Origin: Oceaniglobus indicus
Lineage (GTDB): Bacteria > Pseudomonadota > Alphaproteobacteria > Rhodobacterales > Rhodobacteraceae
Assembly: GCF_002751875.1 (NCBI RefSeq)
Contig: NZ_NMZM01000005.1
Location: forward strand, 186,001 to 250,000
Length of the DNA stretch: 64,000 nucleotides
Reading direction: 5' to 3'
Shown here: one piece after another, positions 1 to 9,184 of the stretch
How positions within the stretch are numbered: position 1 is the stretch's first letter
Layout: the number at the start of each line of letters is the position of its first letter
Notes under the pieces: model-generated
The model's database searches: none
Told to the model about the DNA's origin: nothing
What the model saw: the letters and a program-made list of their open reading frames with translations, nothing else
Position numbers and translations under genes: made by a program

Positions 1-209
1 CCGATATCGCCATGGCGTTCCTGGAACCGTCATCGTCGTCCACCCATTGTCCGCTGAAGGGCGATGCCACCTATTATTCGGTTCAGACCAAGTCCGAACT
101 GATCCGCGACGCCGCCTGGAGCTATGAGACGCCGAAACCCGAAGCGGAGGCGATTGCCGGTCACCTGGCATTCCACGCCGCGGGCAAGGTGACCATCGAA
201 GAGGTCTGA
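1..209 (+). CDS. DUF427 domain protein, C-terminal part (5' truncated by window edge)
   Basis: This reading frame is open from the first bases of the window to a TGA at 207-209, so the N-terminus lies outside. The visible 68 or so residues carry the typical end of DUF427 proteins: a T-H-C-P-x-K-G-D-A segment followed by YYS, then AAWSYE and a G-H-x-A-F segment close to the end. The molecular function of the family is not established. An ATG at 12 is internal to the domain and is unlikely to be the start. Fifty-four bases separate it from cobM on the same strand. Confidence 0.8.
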   Translation, partial: DIAMAFLEPSSSSTHCPLKGDATYYSVQTKSELIRDAAWSYETPKPEAEAIAGHLAFHAAGKVTIEEV

Positions 210-263
210 GGCGCCCGCCCGGCCCGCGCGCCGCATTACCAGATTACAGGGATTTACAGTTCC

Positions 264-1052
264 ATGACCGTCTTTTTCATCGGCGCCGGACCCGGCGATC
301 CGGAACTGCTGACCCTGAAGGCCCAGCGCGTGATCGCCGCATGTCCCGTGTGCCTTTATGCCGGATCGCTTGTCCCGCCCGAGGTGGTGGCGGGCGCGCC
401 CGTGGGTGCCATCGTGCGCGACACCGCGTCCATGACACTGGACGACACCCACGCCGCCATTTTCGAAGCCCATGCCGCGGGGCATGACGTGGCCCGTGTC
501 CATTCCGGCGATCCGTCGCTTTATGGTGCGATCGCCGAACAGATCCGCCGACTGCGCGCCGATGATATCCCCTATGAGATCATCCCGGGCGTGCCGGCCT
601 ATGCCGCTGCGGCCGCCGCGTTGGGGCAGGAGCTGACCGTGCCGGAAATCGCACAGTCCATCGTGCTGACGCGGGTGTCGATGAAATCCACGTCGATGCC
701 CCCGAACGAAACGCTTGAGAATTTCGCCCGCACGGGGGCGACGCTGGCGATCCACCTGGGGATTCGTGCGCTGCGCGAGATCGAACGGGTGCTGACCCCG
801 CATTACGGGGCCGATTGCCCGGTGATCGTGGCCTATCGTGTCGGCTGGCCCGACCAGATGTTCCTGCGCGCCACGTTGGCCGACGTCCATGCGAAGGTGC
901 GGGCCGAAAAGATCACCCGCACCGCGTTGATCCTGGTCGGACCGGTCCTGGGCGAGGTGCAGGATTTCCGCGAATCGGCGCTCTATGATCCGGCGATACC
1001 CCATGTCCTGCGTCCGAAGGCGCGGCGCGCGGCCAGCGCCCCTTCACAATAG
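264..1052 (+). CDS. cobM: precorrin-4 C11-methyltransferase
   Basis: This SAM-dependent tetrapyrrole methylase adds the C-11 methyl group during cobalamin (B12) corrin ring synthesis. The 262 residues match the usual CobM length. The N-terminus has the methylase signature G-A-G-P-G-D at residues 7-12, followed by LLTLKA, and further motifs include HSGDPSLYGA and IPGVPAYAAAAA (about residues 80-120). In aerobic-pathway alphaproteobacteria cobM sits with other cob genes, which probably lie to the left of the window; only a DUF427 gene is visible upstream. The ATG follows a weak purine-rich site. CobM and the anaerobic CbiF are close homologues, so the pathway assignment is an inference from the lineage. 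Confidence 0.93.
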   Translation: MTVFFIGAGPGDPELLTLKAQRVIAACPVCLYAGSLVPPEVVAGAPVGAIVRDTASMTLDDTHAAIFEAHAAGHDVARVHSGDPSLYGAIAEQIRRLRADDIPYEIIPGVPAYAAAAAALGQELTVPEIAQSIVLTRVSMKSTSMPPNETLENFARTGATLAIHLGIRALREIERVLTPHYGADCPVIVAYRVGWPDQMFLRATLADVHAKVRAEKITRTALILVGPVLGEVQDFRESALYDPAIPHVLRPKARRAASAPSQ

Positions 1053-1138
1053 TTTCATGTTTCCATGGTCTGTCAGGATATGCGGCCATTCATCGCTTGA
1101 CCGGTGCCGCCGCCATCGCGTGTGATGATCCCGGGGGG

Positions 1139-1459
1139 ATGACGATGTTGGAAGAACTGTCGGACGAGATTCACCAGGCACTGTCAAAAGCGCGCCATGG
1201 CCAGTGGCGGGTGCAGATGGGCAAGGCCAGCTTCCCGATCCTGCGCCTGACCGGGCGCGGCTTTGTGCTGGCGGCCGAAGACGCCCCCGGCCTGCGCGGT
1301 TTCGTCGATCTCTATGACGGGCAGCGCCATATGTTCAACTGCCTCGTGGTGGCCTGCGGCATCCAGCATGGTGAGGCCGTGTTCGAATACAAGCGCAAGT
1401 CACCCTTGATGACGGCACCGCCGGCCGACTTTGAACAGGACGCGCCGACGGCGCCCTGA
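1139..1459 (+). CDS. small conserved-looking hypothetical protein
   Basis: I do not recognise a family for this protein of about 106 residues. It reads as a soluble alpha/beta protein: a helical N-terminus (EELSDEIHQAL), then alternating strands including FPILRLTGRGFVLA and GFVDLYDG, and a charged, proline-rich tail. A TTG at 1097 would lengthen it, but the GGGGGG run at 1133-1138 lies too close to ATG 1139 and suits ATG 1145 better, so the start may be 1145. Codon choice matches neighbouring genes. It stands alone between cobM and the convergent helicase gene. Confidence 0.6.
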   Translation: MTMLEELSDEIHQALSKARHGQWRVQMGKASFPILRLTGRGFVLAAEDAPGLRGFVDLYDGQRHMFNCLVVACGIQHGEAVFEYKRKSPLMTAPPADFEQDAPTAP

Positions 1460-1645
1460 CGACAGGGGCCAGGCACAGCCGTGCGTTTCACAAGTGGGCC
1501 GGGCGGAAGGGCGGCGCGCTGGAGGCAGGAAAGGCACCGCGGCGTCTCGGTCTGCGGGGGCCGTGCGAGCCGTCTTTCATCGGCGCGAACCAGAACCGAC
1601 AGGTCGAGCTGGCGACGCGAACCGGGCGCGATCGAGCGCGCCGTC

Positions 1646-1679
1646 ACGAAAACGGGCGCCCCATTGCGGGGCGCCCGTT
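1646..1679 (-). terminator. intrinsic terminator of the DEAD-box helicase gene
   Basis: A perfect 12-bp inverted repeat (1651-1662 with 1668-1679) encloses a 5-base loop. Read on the minus strand it is followed by TTTTC, so it fits a Rho-independent terminator 24 bases past the helicase stop codon. The U-run is short. Confidence 0.75.
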
Positions 1680-1702
1680 GAATTGTTCACATGGCGGCCA
1701 GA

Positions 1703-2974
1703 TCAGGCCACGCGGCGACGGCGGCGCTTGGGTGCCGCGCTGGCCGGCTTGCCCTGGGCGGGTTTTCCGCCGCCGAAGTTCTGACGCGGACCACCGCCGC
1801 CGCCGCCACGCCGCCGGCTGCCTGCGGGTTTGGTGGCACCTGTCACTTCCCACGGACGTCCCGAGGCGACCGTGATCGACTGCTTCGCAACCTTCTCGAT
1901 ATCCTTGAGATATGGCATCTCGTCCGGTGCGCAAAAGGCGATCGCAGCGCCCGAGGCACCGGCACGGGCGGTGCGTCCGATCCGGTGAATATAGTTTTCG
2001 GCGACATTGGGCAGGTCATAGTTGTAGACGAACATGACCTCGGGGATGTCGATCCCCCGCGCGGCGACGTCGGTCGCGACCAGCACCTTGACCGTGCCGG
2101 CCTTGAAGGCGGCGATGGCGCGGTCGCGCTGTCCCTGGCTCTTGTTACCGTGAATCGACGCGGTCGAAAATCCCGCACGATCCAGGTTCTTCATCAGCTT
2201 TTCCGACCCATGCTTGGTGCGCCCGAAGACAAGGGCACGTTCGTCCGGGTGCTTTTTCAGCAGCTCCATCAGAAGCCCCTGCTTTTCGGACTGGGCGATG
2301 AAATGCACCGATTGCGTGATGTTGTCGGCGGTCTGGCCGGGGCGCGAAACCTCGACACGGACCGGATCGACCAGGTAGGCCGACGCGATCTCGTTCATCT
2401 GCTTGGGCATGGTCGCCGAAAACAGCATGGTCTGGCGGTCCTTCGCCAGCAGCGGCGCGATCTTGCGCAGCGCATGGATGAAGCCGAGGTCCAGCATCTG
2501 GTCGGCCTCGTCCAGCACCAGGAATTTCGCATCCGACAGGGACACGGCGCGCCGATCCAACAGGTCCATCAGGCGGCCGGGCGTGGCGACCAACAGGTCG
2601 ACACCGCGCTCAAGCCGGTTGATCTGGCGGTTGATCGAAACCCCGCCCACGACGATCGCCACCGACAGGTGCGACCCGCCGGTATAGGCGCGCAGGTTTT
2701 CGGCGATCTGGTTGGCCAGCTCGCGGGTCGGCGCCAGAATCAGGCCGTTCACCGATTTCGGCTTCGGCTTCACGCCGATCTTGGTCAGCGCGTGGATCAA
2801 CGGCAGACCGAACGCGGCGGTCTTGCCGGTGCCGGTCTGGGCCAACCCCATGACGTCGCGCCCGTTCATGGCGTGGGGAATGGCCTGTTTCTGGATCGGG
2901 GTCGGTTCGGTGATGCCCTGCGCAGCAAGCGAGGCGGTGAGTTTGGGCGAAAGGCCCAGCATGTCGAAATCCAT
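1703..2974 (-). CDS. rhlE: DEAD-box ATP-dependent RNA helicase, RhlE-like
   Basis: The 423-residue protein has every superfamily 2 helicase motif in order: Q motif with TPIQ (about 25-28), Walker A AQTGTGKT (45-52), PTRELA (82-87), TPGR (131-134), DEAD (155-158), SAT (186-188), and in the second RecA domain ARGID and HRIGRTARAG (about 335-345). The C-terminus from about residue 385 is a low-complexity Arg/Gly tail ending in a basic cluster, as in cold-shock and ribosome-assembly helicases that bind RNA non-specifically. An AAAGGAT ribosome-binding site precedes the ATG. The gene appears monocistronic, with a terminator downstream. RhlE is the closest named group I recognise; the exact RNA target cannot be read from sequence. 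Confidence 0.92.
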   Translation of the reverse strand: MDFDMLGLSPKLTASLAAQGITEPTPIQKQAIPHAMNGRDVMGLAQTGTGKTAAFGLPLIHALTKIGVKPKPKSVNGLILAPTRELANQIAENLRAYTGGSHLSVAIVVGGVSINRQINRLERGVDLLVATPGRLMDLLDRRAVSLSDAKFLVLDEADQMLDLGFIHALRKIAPLLAKDRQTMLFSATMPKQMNEIASAYLVDPVRVEVSRPGQTADNITQSVHFIAQSEKQGLLMELLKKHPDERALVFGRTKHGSEKLMKNLDRAGFSTASIHGNKSQGQRDRAIAAFKAGTVKVLVATDVAARGIDIPEVMFVYNYDLPNVAENYIHRIGRTARAGASGAAIAFCAPDEMPYLKDIEKVAKQSITVASGRPWEVTGATKPAGSRRRGGGGGGPRQNFGGGKPAQGKPASAAPKRRRRRVA

Positions 2975-3260
2975 GGGATATCCTTTGGAAGCGGTCGCAA
3001 CAACGACCGCGAATAAGCGGGCACCACGGCACGAGGGCGGGGTGCGTTACGTCAGGGTTGCGCCGCGATCTGACCGGCGGGCCGTATTGCCCACGAAGCC
3101 GTCATGACGCTGCCCCCCTGCGTGATGTGGGAAACGGGATAGGATCGTCGCCGGAGTGGCCCATGTTCGGGGCCGTCTGCTCACGCGGCAGGGGCGGACG
3201 TTCGGGGCACGTATCGTCGCCCCGGTGCGGAAAGTCAAGCCGTGTGCGCACCGGCACGTT

Positions 3261-4061
3261 TCATTTCAGCGACTTGGGCGGTGCGATCATCAGGCGGAAC
3301 TCGCGCAGCAGGGTTTCGGTGTCCATCGGCCCGTCACGCGATATGGCGCGCAGGCCGAAATATACCCGGGCCATTTCCTGATAATAAGTGGTGAAGGCGT
3401 AATTCGTGGCCGCACCCGCGGCAGCGCCCAGCACCGGAATCGTCTGTGCCGCCAGCTTCTGACCCAGAACCGTGGCCAGTCGTGGCGCGATCCGCCCGAT
3501 CAGGCTGTGCACCGTCGCGCCCGTCAAGGTGATGCGCGTCGTCAGGAACGCCACGTCGGTTCCGTCGTCACGCGACAACGGGCCGGCGGCCGAGAACACC
3601 TGCAAACACTGAAGCCGAACCTTCGGATCATCGGGATCGAACCCTTCGGCGGCGGCAATTCCCTGGATTGCCCGCAGCAGCATGGTGGTGGTCACCGGCA
3701 ATTCGGCCAGCGCCGTGGGCAATCCACCGGCGCCCCCCGCCGCGCCCATGACGCTGGTCACGGCGGTATTCATCCAGTCGGGCCGGTCCTTGACGGATTT
3801 GCGCGACCGATGGGCGGCATCGAAGGCCAGTTCCAGCGCCGAACGGGTCGCGCCGTCCAGATGGGTGCGCACCGATACCGGCAACCGCTCAAGCAGGTTT
3901 TCGGCTTGGCCGCCGACGATCGCCAGCGCCCGCATGCCCAGGCCGTCGGCGGCACGAAACCGCTTTGCCAGCACCTCGAGCGCGCGGCGCGTTTCATCGT
4001 CAAGCACGGTCATGTCCGGGCCGGCCTGGCGGGGGTGATCCAAGGGGTCATCGATTGTCAT
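3261..4061 (-). CDS. EcsC family protein
   Basis: The 266 residues resemble EcsC-domain proteins, named after a product of the Bacillus ecs locus. The central region (about 95-215) is rich in Gly/Ala and small hydrophobic residues and includes VTSVMGAAGGAGG and LPVTTTMLLRAIQGIA, the conserved core of the family. The segment near residue 220 (TIPVLGAAAGAATNYAF) could be a membrane-associated helix. The biochemical role of alphaproteobacterial EcsC proteins is unknown. The gene is not overlapped by neighbours. The start may be a few codons downstream (Met 17), since no strong ribosome-binding site distinguishes the two. Confidence 0.8.
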   Translation of the reverse strand: MTIDDPLDHPRQAGPDMTVLDDETRRALEVLAKRFRAADGLGMRALAIVGGQAENLLERLPVSVRTHLDGATRSALELAFDAAHRSRKSVKDRPDWMNTAVTSVMGAAGGAGGLPTALAELPVTTTMLLRAIQGIAAAEGFDPDDPKVRLQCLQVFSAAGPLSRDDGTDVAFLTTRITLTGATVHSLIGRIAPRLATVLGQKLAAQTIPVLGAAAGAATNYAFTTYYQEMARVYFGLRAISRDGPMDTETLLREFRLMIAPPKSLK

Positions 4062-4103
4062 GGTCGTAAGATGGGCGCAGTCCGCGGGCAGAACAAGACC
4101 CGT

Positions 4104-4601
4104 TCAGGCGTTCGAATCATGCCAACGCTCGACCGGGCCGGCAATCCCGGTCCACCCTCCCGGCACCAGGTTCAGCCCGAGAACGCGCGCCGGGTTCGTC
4201 GGCGGCGGCATCACCACATGGTCCAGCCTGCGAAACCCGAACCGCCCGTAATAGGGCTCATCCCCCACCAGAAGAACACGCTTCCACCCCAACCCGGGCG
4301 CCAGCGCAAGGCTTTCCAGCATCACCAGCGCGCCCAACCCCTCGCCCTGCCGGGTCGGGTGCACCGCGATCGGCCCCAGTAACAGCACCGGCGCGTCGGC
4401 CACCCGCACCGGCCAATACCGGATCGCGGCCGCCAGCGTTCCATCGCCGTCCCGCGCCGCAAGGCACAGATCGCGCACCGGCGCGACGCCGTCACGCAAC
4501 CGATAGGACGACAGCGCCTCGCGCCCCGGCGCGAAACACAGGTCGTAAAGCGCCTCGACCTCCCAACTGTCGTCGGGGATCTCTTCCCGAAGCCGGATCA
4601 T
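4104..4601 (-). CDS. GNAT family N-acetyltransferase
   Basis: The 165-residue protein starting MIRLREEIPDDSWEVEALYD fits the GNAT fold. The acetyl-CoA binding motif A is visible as LGPIAVHPTRQGEGLGALVMLES (about residues 75-97, with the Q/R-x-x-G-x-G/A pattern), followed by a VLLVGDEPYYGRFGF segment typical of YhbS-type enzymes. An in-frame Met 18 codons upstream is possible, but the protein then starts with non-homologous residues. The substrate is unknown. The gene lies head to head with the flavin reductase gene. Confidence 0.85.
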   Translation of the reverse strand: MIRLREEIPDDSWEVEALYDLCFAPGREALSSYRLRDGVAPVRDLCLAARDGDGTLAAAIRYWPVRVADAPVLLLGPIAVHPTRQGEGLGALVMLESLALAPGLGWKRVLLVGDEPYYGRFGFRRLDHVVMPPPTNPARVLGLNLVPGGWTGIAGPVERWHDSNA

Positions 4602-4698
4602 CCGTGAACTTCCCCTGCACTGCGCGCACGAAACCGCTGGCCGGGCGTCTATCACGACGCTAGGTGACGATCAAACAGCCCCGCACAAAGGACAGCGC

Positions 4699-5304
4699 AT
4701 GTTCTATCGTCCCGAAAACGGCCATGGCCTGCCCCACAATCCGTTCAACGCCATCGTCACCCCCCGGCCCATCGGCTGGATCTCGACCCGGGGCAGAGAC
4801 GGCCACGACAACCTGGCCCCCTATTCGTTCTTCAACGCCGTCGCCTATGTCCCGCCCCAAGTCATGTTCGCCTCGACCAGCGCAAAAAGCGACCGCGGCG
4901 ACACCAAGGACAGCGTGGCCCACATCCGCGAAACCGGCGTCTTCTGCGTGAACATCGTGGAATATGCCATGCGTGATGCGATGAACGCGACGTCGGCGGC
5001 CCATGATCGGGATGTCGACGAATTCATCCATGCCGGCATCGAGAAATCGGACTGCGACACCATTGCCTGCGCCCGCGTGGCCCGCGCGCCCGCCAACCTT
5101 GAATGTCGCCTCACGCAGATCGTCCAGCTTCCCGGCGCCGCAAATTTCGCGGTGTTCGGTGAGGTGACGGGCATCCACCTGCGCGACGATTGCCTGATCG
5201 ACGGACAGTTCGACGTGACGACATTTCAGCCGCTCACCCGGCTGGGGTATCGCGATTACGCAAGGGTCGAGACGGTGTTCAGCCTGGCCCGGCCGGACGA
5301 TTGA
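4699..5304 (+). CDS. flavin reductase family protein (FMN-binding split barrel)
   Basis: The 201-residue protein has the N-terminal pattern of flavin reductase-like domains (DIM6/NTAB type): NAIVTPRPIGWIST (about 17-30) and NLAPYSFFNAVAYVPPQVMFAS (about 38-59), which bind FMN in characterised members. Such proteins use NAD(P)H to reduce FMN or act as FMN-dependent oxidoreductases; the partner enzyme is not evident here. An AAAGGACAG ribosome-binding site precedes the ATG. It stands alone between a divergent acetyltransferase gene and mtnP, and no monooxygenase component is adjacent. Confidence 0.86.
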   Translation: MFYRPENGHGLPHNPFNAIVTPRPIGWISTRGRDGHDNLAPYSFFNAVAYVPPQVMFASTSAKSDRGDTKDSVAHIRETGVFCVNIVEYAMRDAMNATSAAHDRDVDEFIHAGIEKSDCDTIACARVARAPANLECRLTQIVQLPGAANFAVFGEVTGIHLRDDCLIDGQFDVTTFQPLTRLGYRDYARVETVFSLARPDD

Positions 5305-5427
5305 CCCGCCGATCCGCGGTCGCGGCCCTATCGGGCGGCTGAACGACCCCTTTATCCGTCGCTGCGGGGTTTTCTTGGCTTGGCCCACCCCCTAGAACGA
5401 CGCTCAGACGAATGCAGGAGGCGGGAC

Positions 5428-6300
5428 ATGGAACCCTTTATCGGCGTCATCGGCGGCTCGGGACTTTACGAGATCGACGGGCTGAAGGACGCCACGTGGC
5501 AGACGGTGGAAACGCCATGGGGCGCGCCGTCGGACGCCATTCTGACCGGAACGCTGAACGGCACACGGATGGCGTTTCTGCCACGCCACGGCCGGGGCCA
5601 CATCCACACGCCATCCACCGTGCCCTATCGCGCCAACATCGACGCGTTGAAGCGTCTGGGTGTCACCGATGTCGTCTCGGTCTCGGCCTGCGGGTCATTC
5701 CGCGAAGACATGGCGCCGGGCGATTTCGTGATCGTGGATCAGTTCATCGACCGCACCTTCGCCCGCGAGAAATCGTTCTTCGGCCAGGGGTGCGTTGCCC
5801 ATGTGTCGGTCGCGCACCCCACCTGCCCGCGCCTGGGCGAGGCCGCGCTGACGGCGGCCCGGGCCGAGGGAATCACCGTCCATGACGGTGGCACCTATCT
5901 GGCCATGGAAGGGCCGCAGTTCTCGTCCCTGGCCGAAAGCCGGATGTACCGCGAGGTCTGGGGCTGCGACGTGATCGGCATGACCAACATGCCCGAGGCG
6001 AAACTGGCCCGCGAGGCCGAACTTTGCTATGCCTCTGTGGCCATGATCACCGACTACGACAGTTGGCACCCCGCGCACGGCGAAGTCGACGTCACCGACA
6101 TCATCAGGACCCTGACCGGCAATGCCACCAAGGCCCGCAACATGATCGCCCGCCTGCCCGCCCTGCTGAGCGGGGGCCGCGCGCCCTGCGACCACGGCTG
6201 TGACCGGGCGCTTGAATACGCGATCCTTACGGGCCCGGATCACCGCGATCCCGACCTTGTCGCCAGACTCGACGCCGTGGCCGGCCGGGTTCTGACCTGA
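5428..6300 (+). CDS. mtnP: S-methyl-5'-thioadenosine phosphorylase
   Basis: This enzyme phosphorolyses methylthioadenosine, a by-product of polyamine and homoserine-lactone synthesis, to adenine and 5-methylthioribose-1-phosphate. The 290-residue sequence has the MTAP/PNP family N-terminus [15 protein letters not shown], the phosphate-site segment PRHGRGH, the core VSVSACGSF, and the purine/ribose region [14 protein letters not shown] then [14 protein letters not shown]. The start at 5428 follows AGGAGG at 5416-5421; an upstream ATG at 5380 lacks a site and is rejected. The gene immediately downstream is apt, which would recycle the adenine released. Confidence 0.94.
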   Translation: MEPFIGVIGGSGLYEIDGLKDATWQTVETPWGAPSDAILTGTLNGTRMAFLPRHGRGHIHTPSTVPYRANIDALKRLGVTDVVSVSACGSFREDMAPGDFVIVDQFIDRTFAREKSFFGQGCVAHVSVAHPTCPRLGEAALTAARAEGITVHDGGTYLAMEGPQFSSLAESRMYREVWGCDVIGMTNMPEAKLAREAELCYASVAMITDYDSWHPAHGEVDVTDIIRTLTGNATKARNMIARLPALLSGGRAPCDHGCDRALEYAILTGPDHRDPDLVARLDAVAGRVLT

Positions 6301-6352
6301 TCTGCCGCACCCGCCCTTGGGGCACGCCGCCCCGACTATCCAGGAAAACACC

Positions 6353-6886
6353 ATGTCGAAAGCCGTTCGCGACTATATCCGCACCATTGTCGATTTCCCC
6401 CACGAGGGAATCCTGTTTCGCGACGTCACAACGCTGTTCGCCGATCCGCGCGGCTTCCGGATGTGTGTCGACCAGATGCTGCATCCCTATGCGGGGCTCG
6501 ACATCGACAAGGTCGTGGGGCTTGAGGCCCGCGGCTTCATCCTCGGCGGTGCCATCGCGCATCAGCTTGGCACCGGCTTCGTTCCCGTCCGCAAGAAGGG
6601 CAAGCTGCCCGGCACGACCATCAGCCAGGACTACAAGCTGGAATACGGCGAGGCGATCGTCGAAATTCATGACGATGCCCTGCGACAGGGCGAAAAGGTC
6701 CTGTTGGTCGACGATCTTCTGGCGACGGGCGGCACCGCGGCCGCCGGTATTTCACTGATCCAGCGGTTGGGCGCCGAAATCGTCGGCTGCGCCTTCATTG
6801 TCGACCTGCCGGAACTTGGCGGGCGCAAGTTGCTGGAAGACCTGAACATGGACGTGCACGCGCTCTGCGCTTTCGAGGGGGCCTGA
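6353..6886 (+). CDS. apt: adenine phosphoribosyltransferase
   Basis: This enzyme converts adenine plus PRPP to AMP. The 177-residue length is standard. The early segment [16 protein letters not shown] (about 14-29) is the purine-PRTase signature of Apt, and the PRPP-binding loop [17 protein letters not shown] lies near residues 117-133. The gene starts 52 bases after the mtnP stop with no terminator between them, so the two are probably co-transcribed and form a methylthioadenosine-to-AMP salvage pair. A hairpin (6889-6916) and a copy of the dispersed 3' element (6946-6966) follow its stop codon. Confidence 0.96.
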   Translation: MSKAVRDYIRTIVDFPHEGILFRDVTTLFADPRGFRMCVDQMLHPYAGLDIDKVVGLEARGFILGGAIAHQLGTGFVPVRKKGKLPGTTISQDYKLEYGEAIVEIHDDALRQGEKVLLVDDLLATGGTAAAGISLIQRLGAEIVGCAFIVDLPELGGRKLLEDLNMDVHALCAFEGA

Positions 6887-6945
6887 GCCGGCAGGTCGTT
6901 GACCCGACCGCTGCCGTTCCGCAATGGCGCGGGCCATCGGATCTT

Positions 6946-6966
6946 GAGTATTTAAGGCAAGAAAAA
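6946..6966 (+). repeat. dispersed 3' element, copy 1 (downstream of apt)
   Basis: This is one of four copies of GAGTATT-N4-GCAAGAAAAA in the window. It begins 60 bases after the apt stop codon, reads in the direction of apt transcription, and follows a GC-rich hairpin (CGGCAG 6889-6894 with CTGCCG 6911-6916, inner GTCG/CGAC). On the opposite strand, GAGTATTT recurs at 7016-7009, downstream of the convergent FAD-oxidase gene, but without the A-rich half. Confidence 0.7.
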
Positions 6967-7036
6967 ACCGGGTTGGCCACGGCGGGTCGCCCGGCTTCTC
7001 ATTGATCCAAATACTCGCGCCGCAGGCATCCGGTGC

Positions 7037-8431
7037 CTACAGCACGGCGCCCGGGTTCATGATGCCAAGCGGGTCCAACGCGGTCTTGATCGCCCGCATC
7101 GCCGCGAGTTTCGCGGGATCGCCATAGCGGTCCAACGCGCCGACCTTCAGTCGGCCAATTCCATGTTCCGCACTGAAGGATCCACCGTGCGCGGCGACCA
7201 GGTCATCGATCACCCGGCGCAACCCGTCTTCCTTGTGTTTGTGATCGGCGACGCGTTCGCCCTCTGGCGCGAAGATGTTGTAGTGCAGGTTGCCGTCGCC
7301 AAGATGACCAAAGCAGTTGATGCGGAAATCGCCGTGCGCGGCGACGTGGCCCGGGGCTTCTTCGATGAAACCGGCCACGGCGCCGAGCGGCAGCGAGATG
7401 TCGTTGGACAGGATGGCGCCCGTCCGCCTGTTGGCCTCGGGGATCGTTTCGCGGATCGCCCAGAACTCCGCGCGCTGGGACAGCGAACTGGCGATGACCC
7501 CATCGCTGGCCAGCCCGGCGTCCATCCCCGCTTCGAAGATCGACGACAGGATGTCGGTCGGATCCTGATCCGCACCCAGGCCGACATCGATCAGCACCAT
7601 CCACGCGGGGATGTCCGCGAACGGCTGTCGCGGCGGCAAACCGGTATCGCGCAGGAAACGCAAACCGACGCCCGAGATCAGCTCGAACGCCGAGACGGCG
7701 CCGGGCGCGCAGCTGTGGGCGATGGACAACAGCGACAAGGCGGCGGCGGGGCTTTGCACCACGATCAACGCGGCCCCTTGGCGTGCAGGGCGTGGGAACA
7801 ACCGCAGGCTGGCCGCCGTGATGATCCCAAGGGTGCCTTCGGCGCCGATCAGCAGGTGACGCAGATCGTATCCGGTATTGTCCTTTCGCAACCGGCGCGC
7901 CCCGTGCCAGATGGTGCCGTCGGGCATCACCGCTTCCAAGCCCAGGCACAATTCGCGGGCGTTGCCATAGCGCAGCACGTTCACCCCGCCCGCGTTCGTC
8001 GCGAGGTTGCCGCCGATGCGGCATGATCCCTCGGACGCCAGGGACAGCGGAAAAAGCCGATCGGCCTCTTGCGCGGCATCCTGCACATCGGCAAGGATCG
8101 CCCCCGCTTCCGCGATCATCACGTTTTCTTCCGGATAGACCGCGCGGATGGCGTTCATCCGCTCCAGGCTCAGCAGGATCGGCAGGGGGCCGTCCGGCTG
8201 GATCTGCCCACCCACAAGGCCGGTGCCCCCGCTCCACGGCACGATGCCGATCCGATGGCGGGCGGCGAACCGCACCGTTCGCGCAACGGTTTCCGCGTCA
8301 CGCGGTGCGACGAGGCAGGCGGCCTGCCCTTGCCAGCGTCCGCGCGGCTCGCGCAGGTATTCCTCGGTCAGCGGGCGCAGGGGGTCGGCGCCGATGCTTT
8401 CGGTCAGGTCGGTGATCAGGGCGTCGGTCAT
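7037..8431 (-). CDS. FAD-linked oxidase, D-lactate/glycolate dehydrogenase (GlcD/D2HGDH) type
   Basis: The 464-residue protein has an N-terminal PCMH-type FAD-binding domain, with the pyrophosphate-binding segment VPWSGGTGLVGGQ (about 65-77) and a conserved SEGSCRIGGNLATNAGG region. The C-terminal domain is of the FAD-oxidase type, with FGHLGDGNLHYN and the near-terminal AEHGIGRLK characteristic of D-2-hydroxyacid dehydrogenases. Substrates in this family include D-lactate, glycolate and D-2-hydroxyglutarate, and the sequence alone does not decide among them. ATG 8443 is an alternative start. It lies 168 bases downstream of a RimJ-like gene on the same strand, so coupling to the oxidase operon is uncertain. 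Confidence 0.88.
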   Translation of the reverse strand: MTDALITDLTESIGADPLRPLTEEYLREPRGRWQGQAACLVAPRDAETVARTVRFAARHRIGIVPWSGGTGLVGGQIQPDGPLPILLSLERMNAIRAVYPEENVMIAEAGAILADVQDAAQEADRLFPLSLASEGSCRIGGNLATNAGGVNVLRYGNARELCLGLEAVMPDGTIWHGARRLRKDNTGYDLRHLLIGAEGTLGIITAASLRLFPRPARQGAALIVVQSPAAALSLLSIAHSCAPGAVSAFELISGVGLRFLRDTGLPPRQPFADIPAWMVLIDVGLGADQDPTDILSSIFEAGMDAGLASDGVIASSLSQRAEFWAIRETIPEANRRTGAILSNDISLPLGAVAGFIEEAPGHVAAHGDFRINCFGHLGDGNLHYNIFAPEGERVADHKHKEDGLRRVIDDLVAAHGGSFSAEHGIGRLKVGALDRYGDPAKLAAMRAIKTALDPLGIMNPGAVL

Positions 8432-8599
8432 GGGATTCAGCATGAGGGCATGAAACCCCAAGCGCGCGGCGCCCGCAAGGTCGCCGATGTGGCCCCGGCG
8501 ACGATGCCGCCCAGAGCCTGGCCCGGCCGCTGTATCCGTGCGTGACAGTGGGCTCGCCCCCCGCCGAGCGATACGCGGCAAGCCGCAAGTTGACGATGC

Positions 8600-9184
8600 T
8601 TAGCCGACGGTCGTCTTGCCGCGCCGATCACCGCGCAGGTTGGCATAAAGCACGTGGTTGCGCCAGCGCCCGGCGATCTGGAGATAGCTCTGCGCGACGC
8701 CTTCGTATTTATAGCCGCAATTTTCCAGCAATCCGCGTGACGCGGTGTTTTCGGGCAGGCAGGCGCTCTCGATCCGCGACAGGTCCAGCGTCGTGAAGGC
8801 ATGATGGATCAGCGCGGTCACCGCCTCGCGCATGTATCCCTGGCGCCCGAAGGGTTCGCCGATCCAGTATCCGACGGTGCCTGCCTGGGCCGGGCCGCGC
8901 CGGATATTGTCCAGCGTCACCGCCCCCAGCAGCATCTGATCGCTGCGCCGGATCAGGAACAGCGGAAGGGCGGTGGCGTTGTCGATGGTGCGCTGCGCCC
9001 AGTATACCCGGTTGGTAAAGCTCTTGCGCGACAGGTGGTCGGGCGACCATGTCGGCTCCCACGGGGTGAGGAAATCGGCGCTGTCCTCGCGCAGGGAGGT
9101 CCAGGCGCGGAAATCGCCATGGTGGGGCGCGCGCAGGGTCAGGCGCTCGGTTTCGATCCTGACCCGACGCCGTTTCAATAGCAT
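8600..9184 (-). CDS. RimJ/RimL-like GNAT N-acetyltransferase
   Basis: The 194-residue protein begins with the strand RIETERLTLRAP typical of the RimJ/RimL branch. It also has VGYWIGEPFGRQGYMREAVTALIHHAF (acetyl-CoA motif, about 108-134) and the ENTASRGLLENCGYKYEG segment of the family. RimJ and RimL acetylate ribosomal protein N-termini, but close paralogues modify other substrates, so the symbol is withheld. Its ATG shares one base with the stop codon of the M16 protease gene (TGATG), indicating translational coupling at the end of the cta-thrC operon. Confidence 0.87.
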   Translation of the reverse strand: MLLKRRRVRIETERLTLRAPHHGDFRAWTSLREDSADFLTPWEPTWSPDHLSRKSFTNRVYWAQRTIDNATALPLFLIRRSDQMLLGAVTLDNIRRGPAQAGTVGYWIGEPFGRQGYMREAVTALIHHAFTTLDLSRIESACLPENTASRGLLENCGYKYEGVAQSYLQIAGRWRNHVLYANLRGDRRGKTTVG

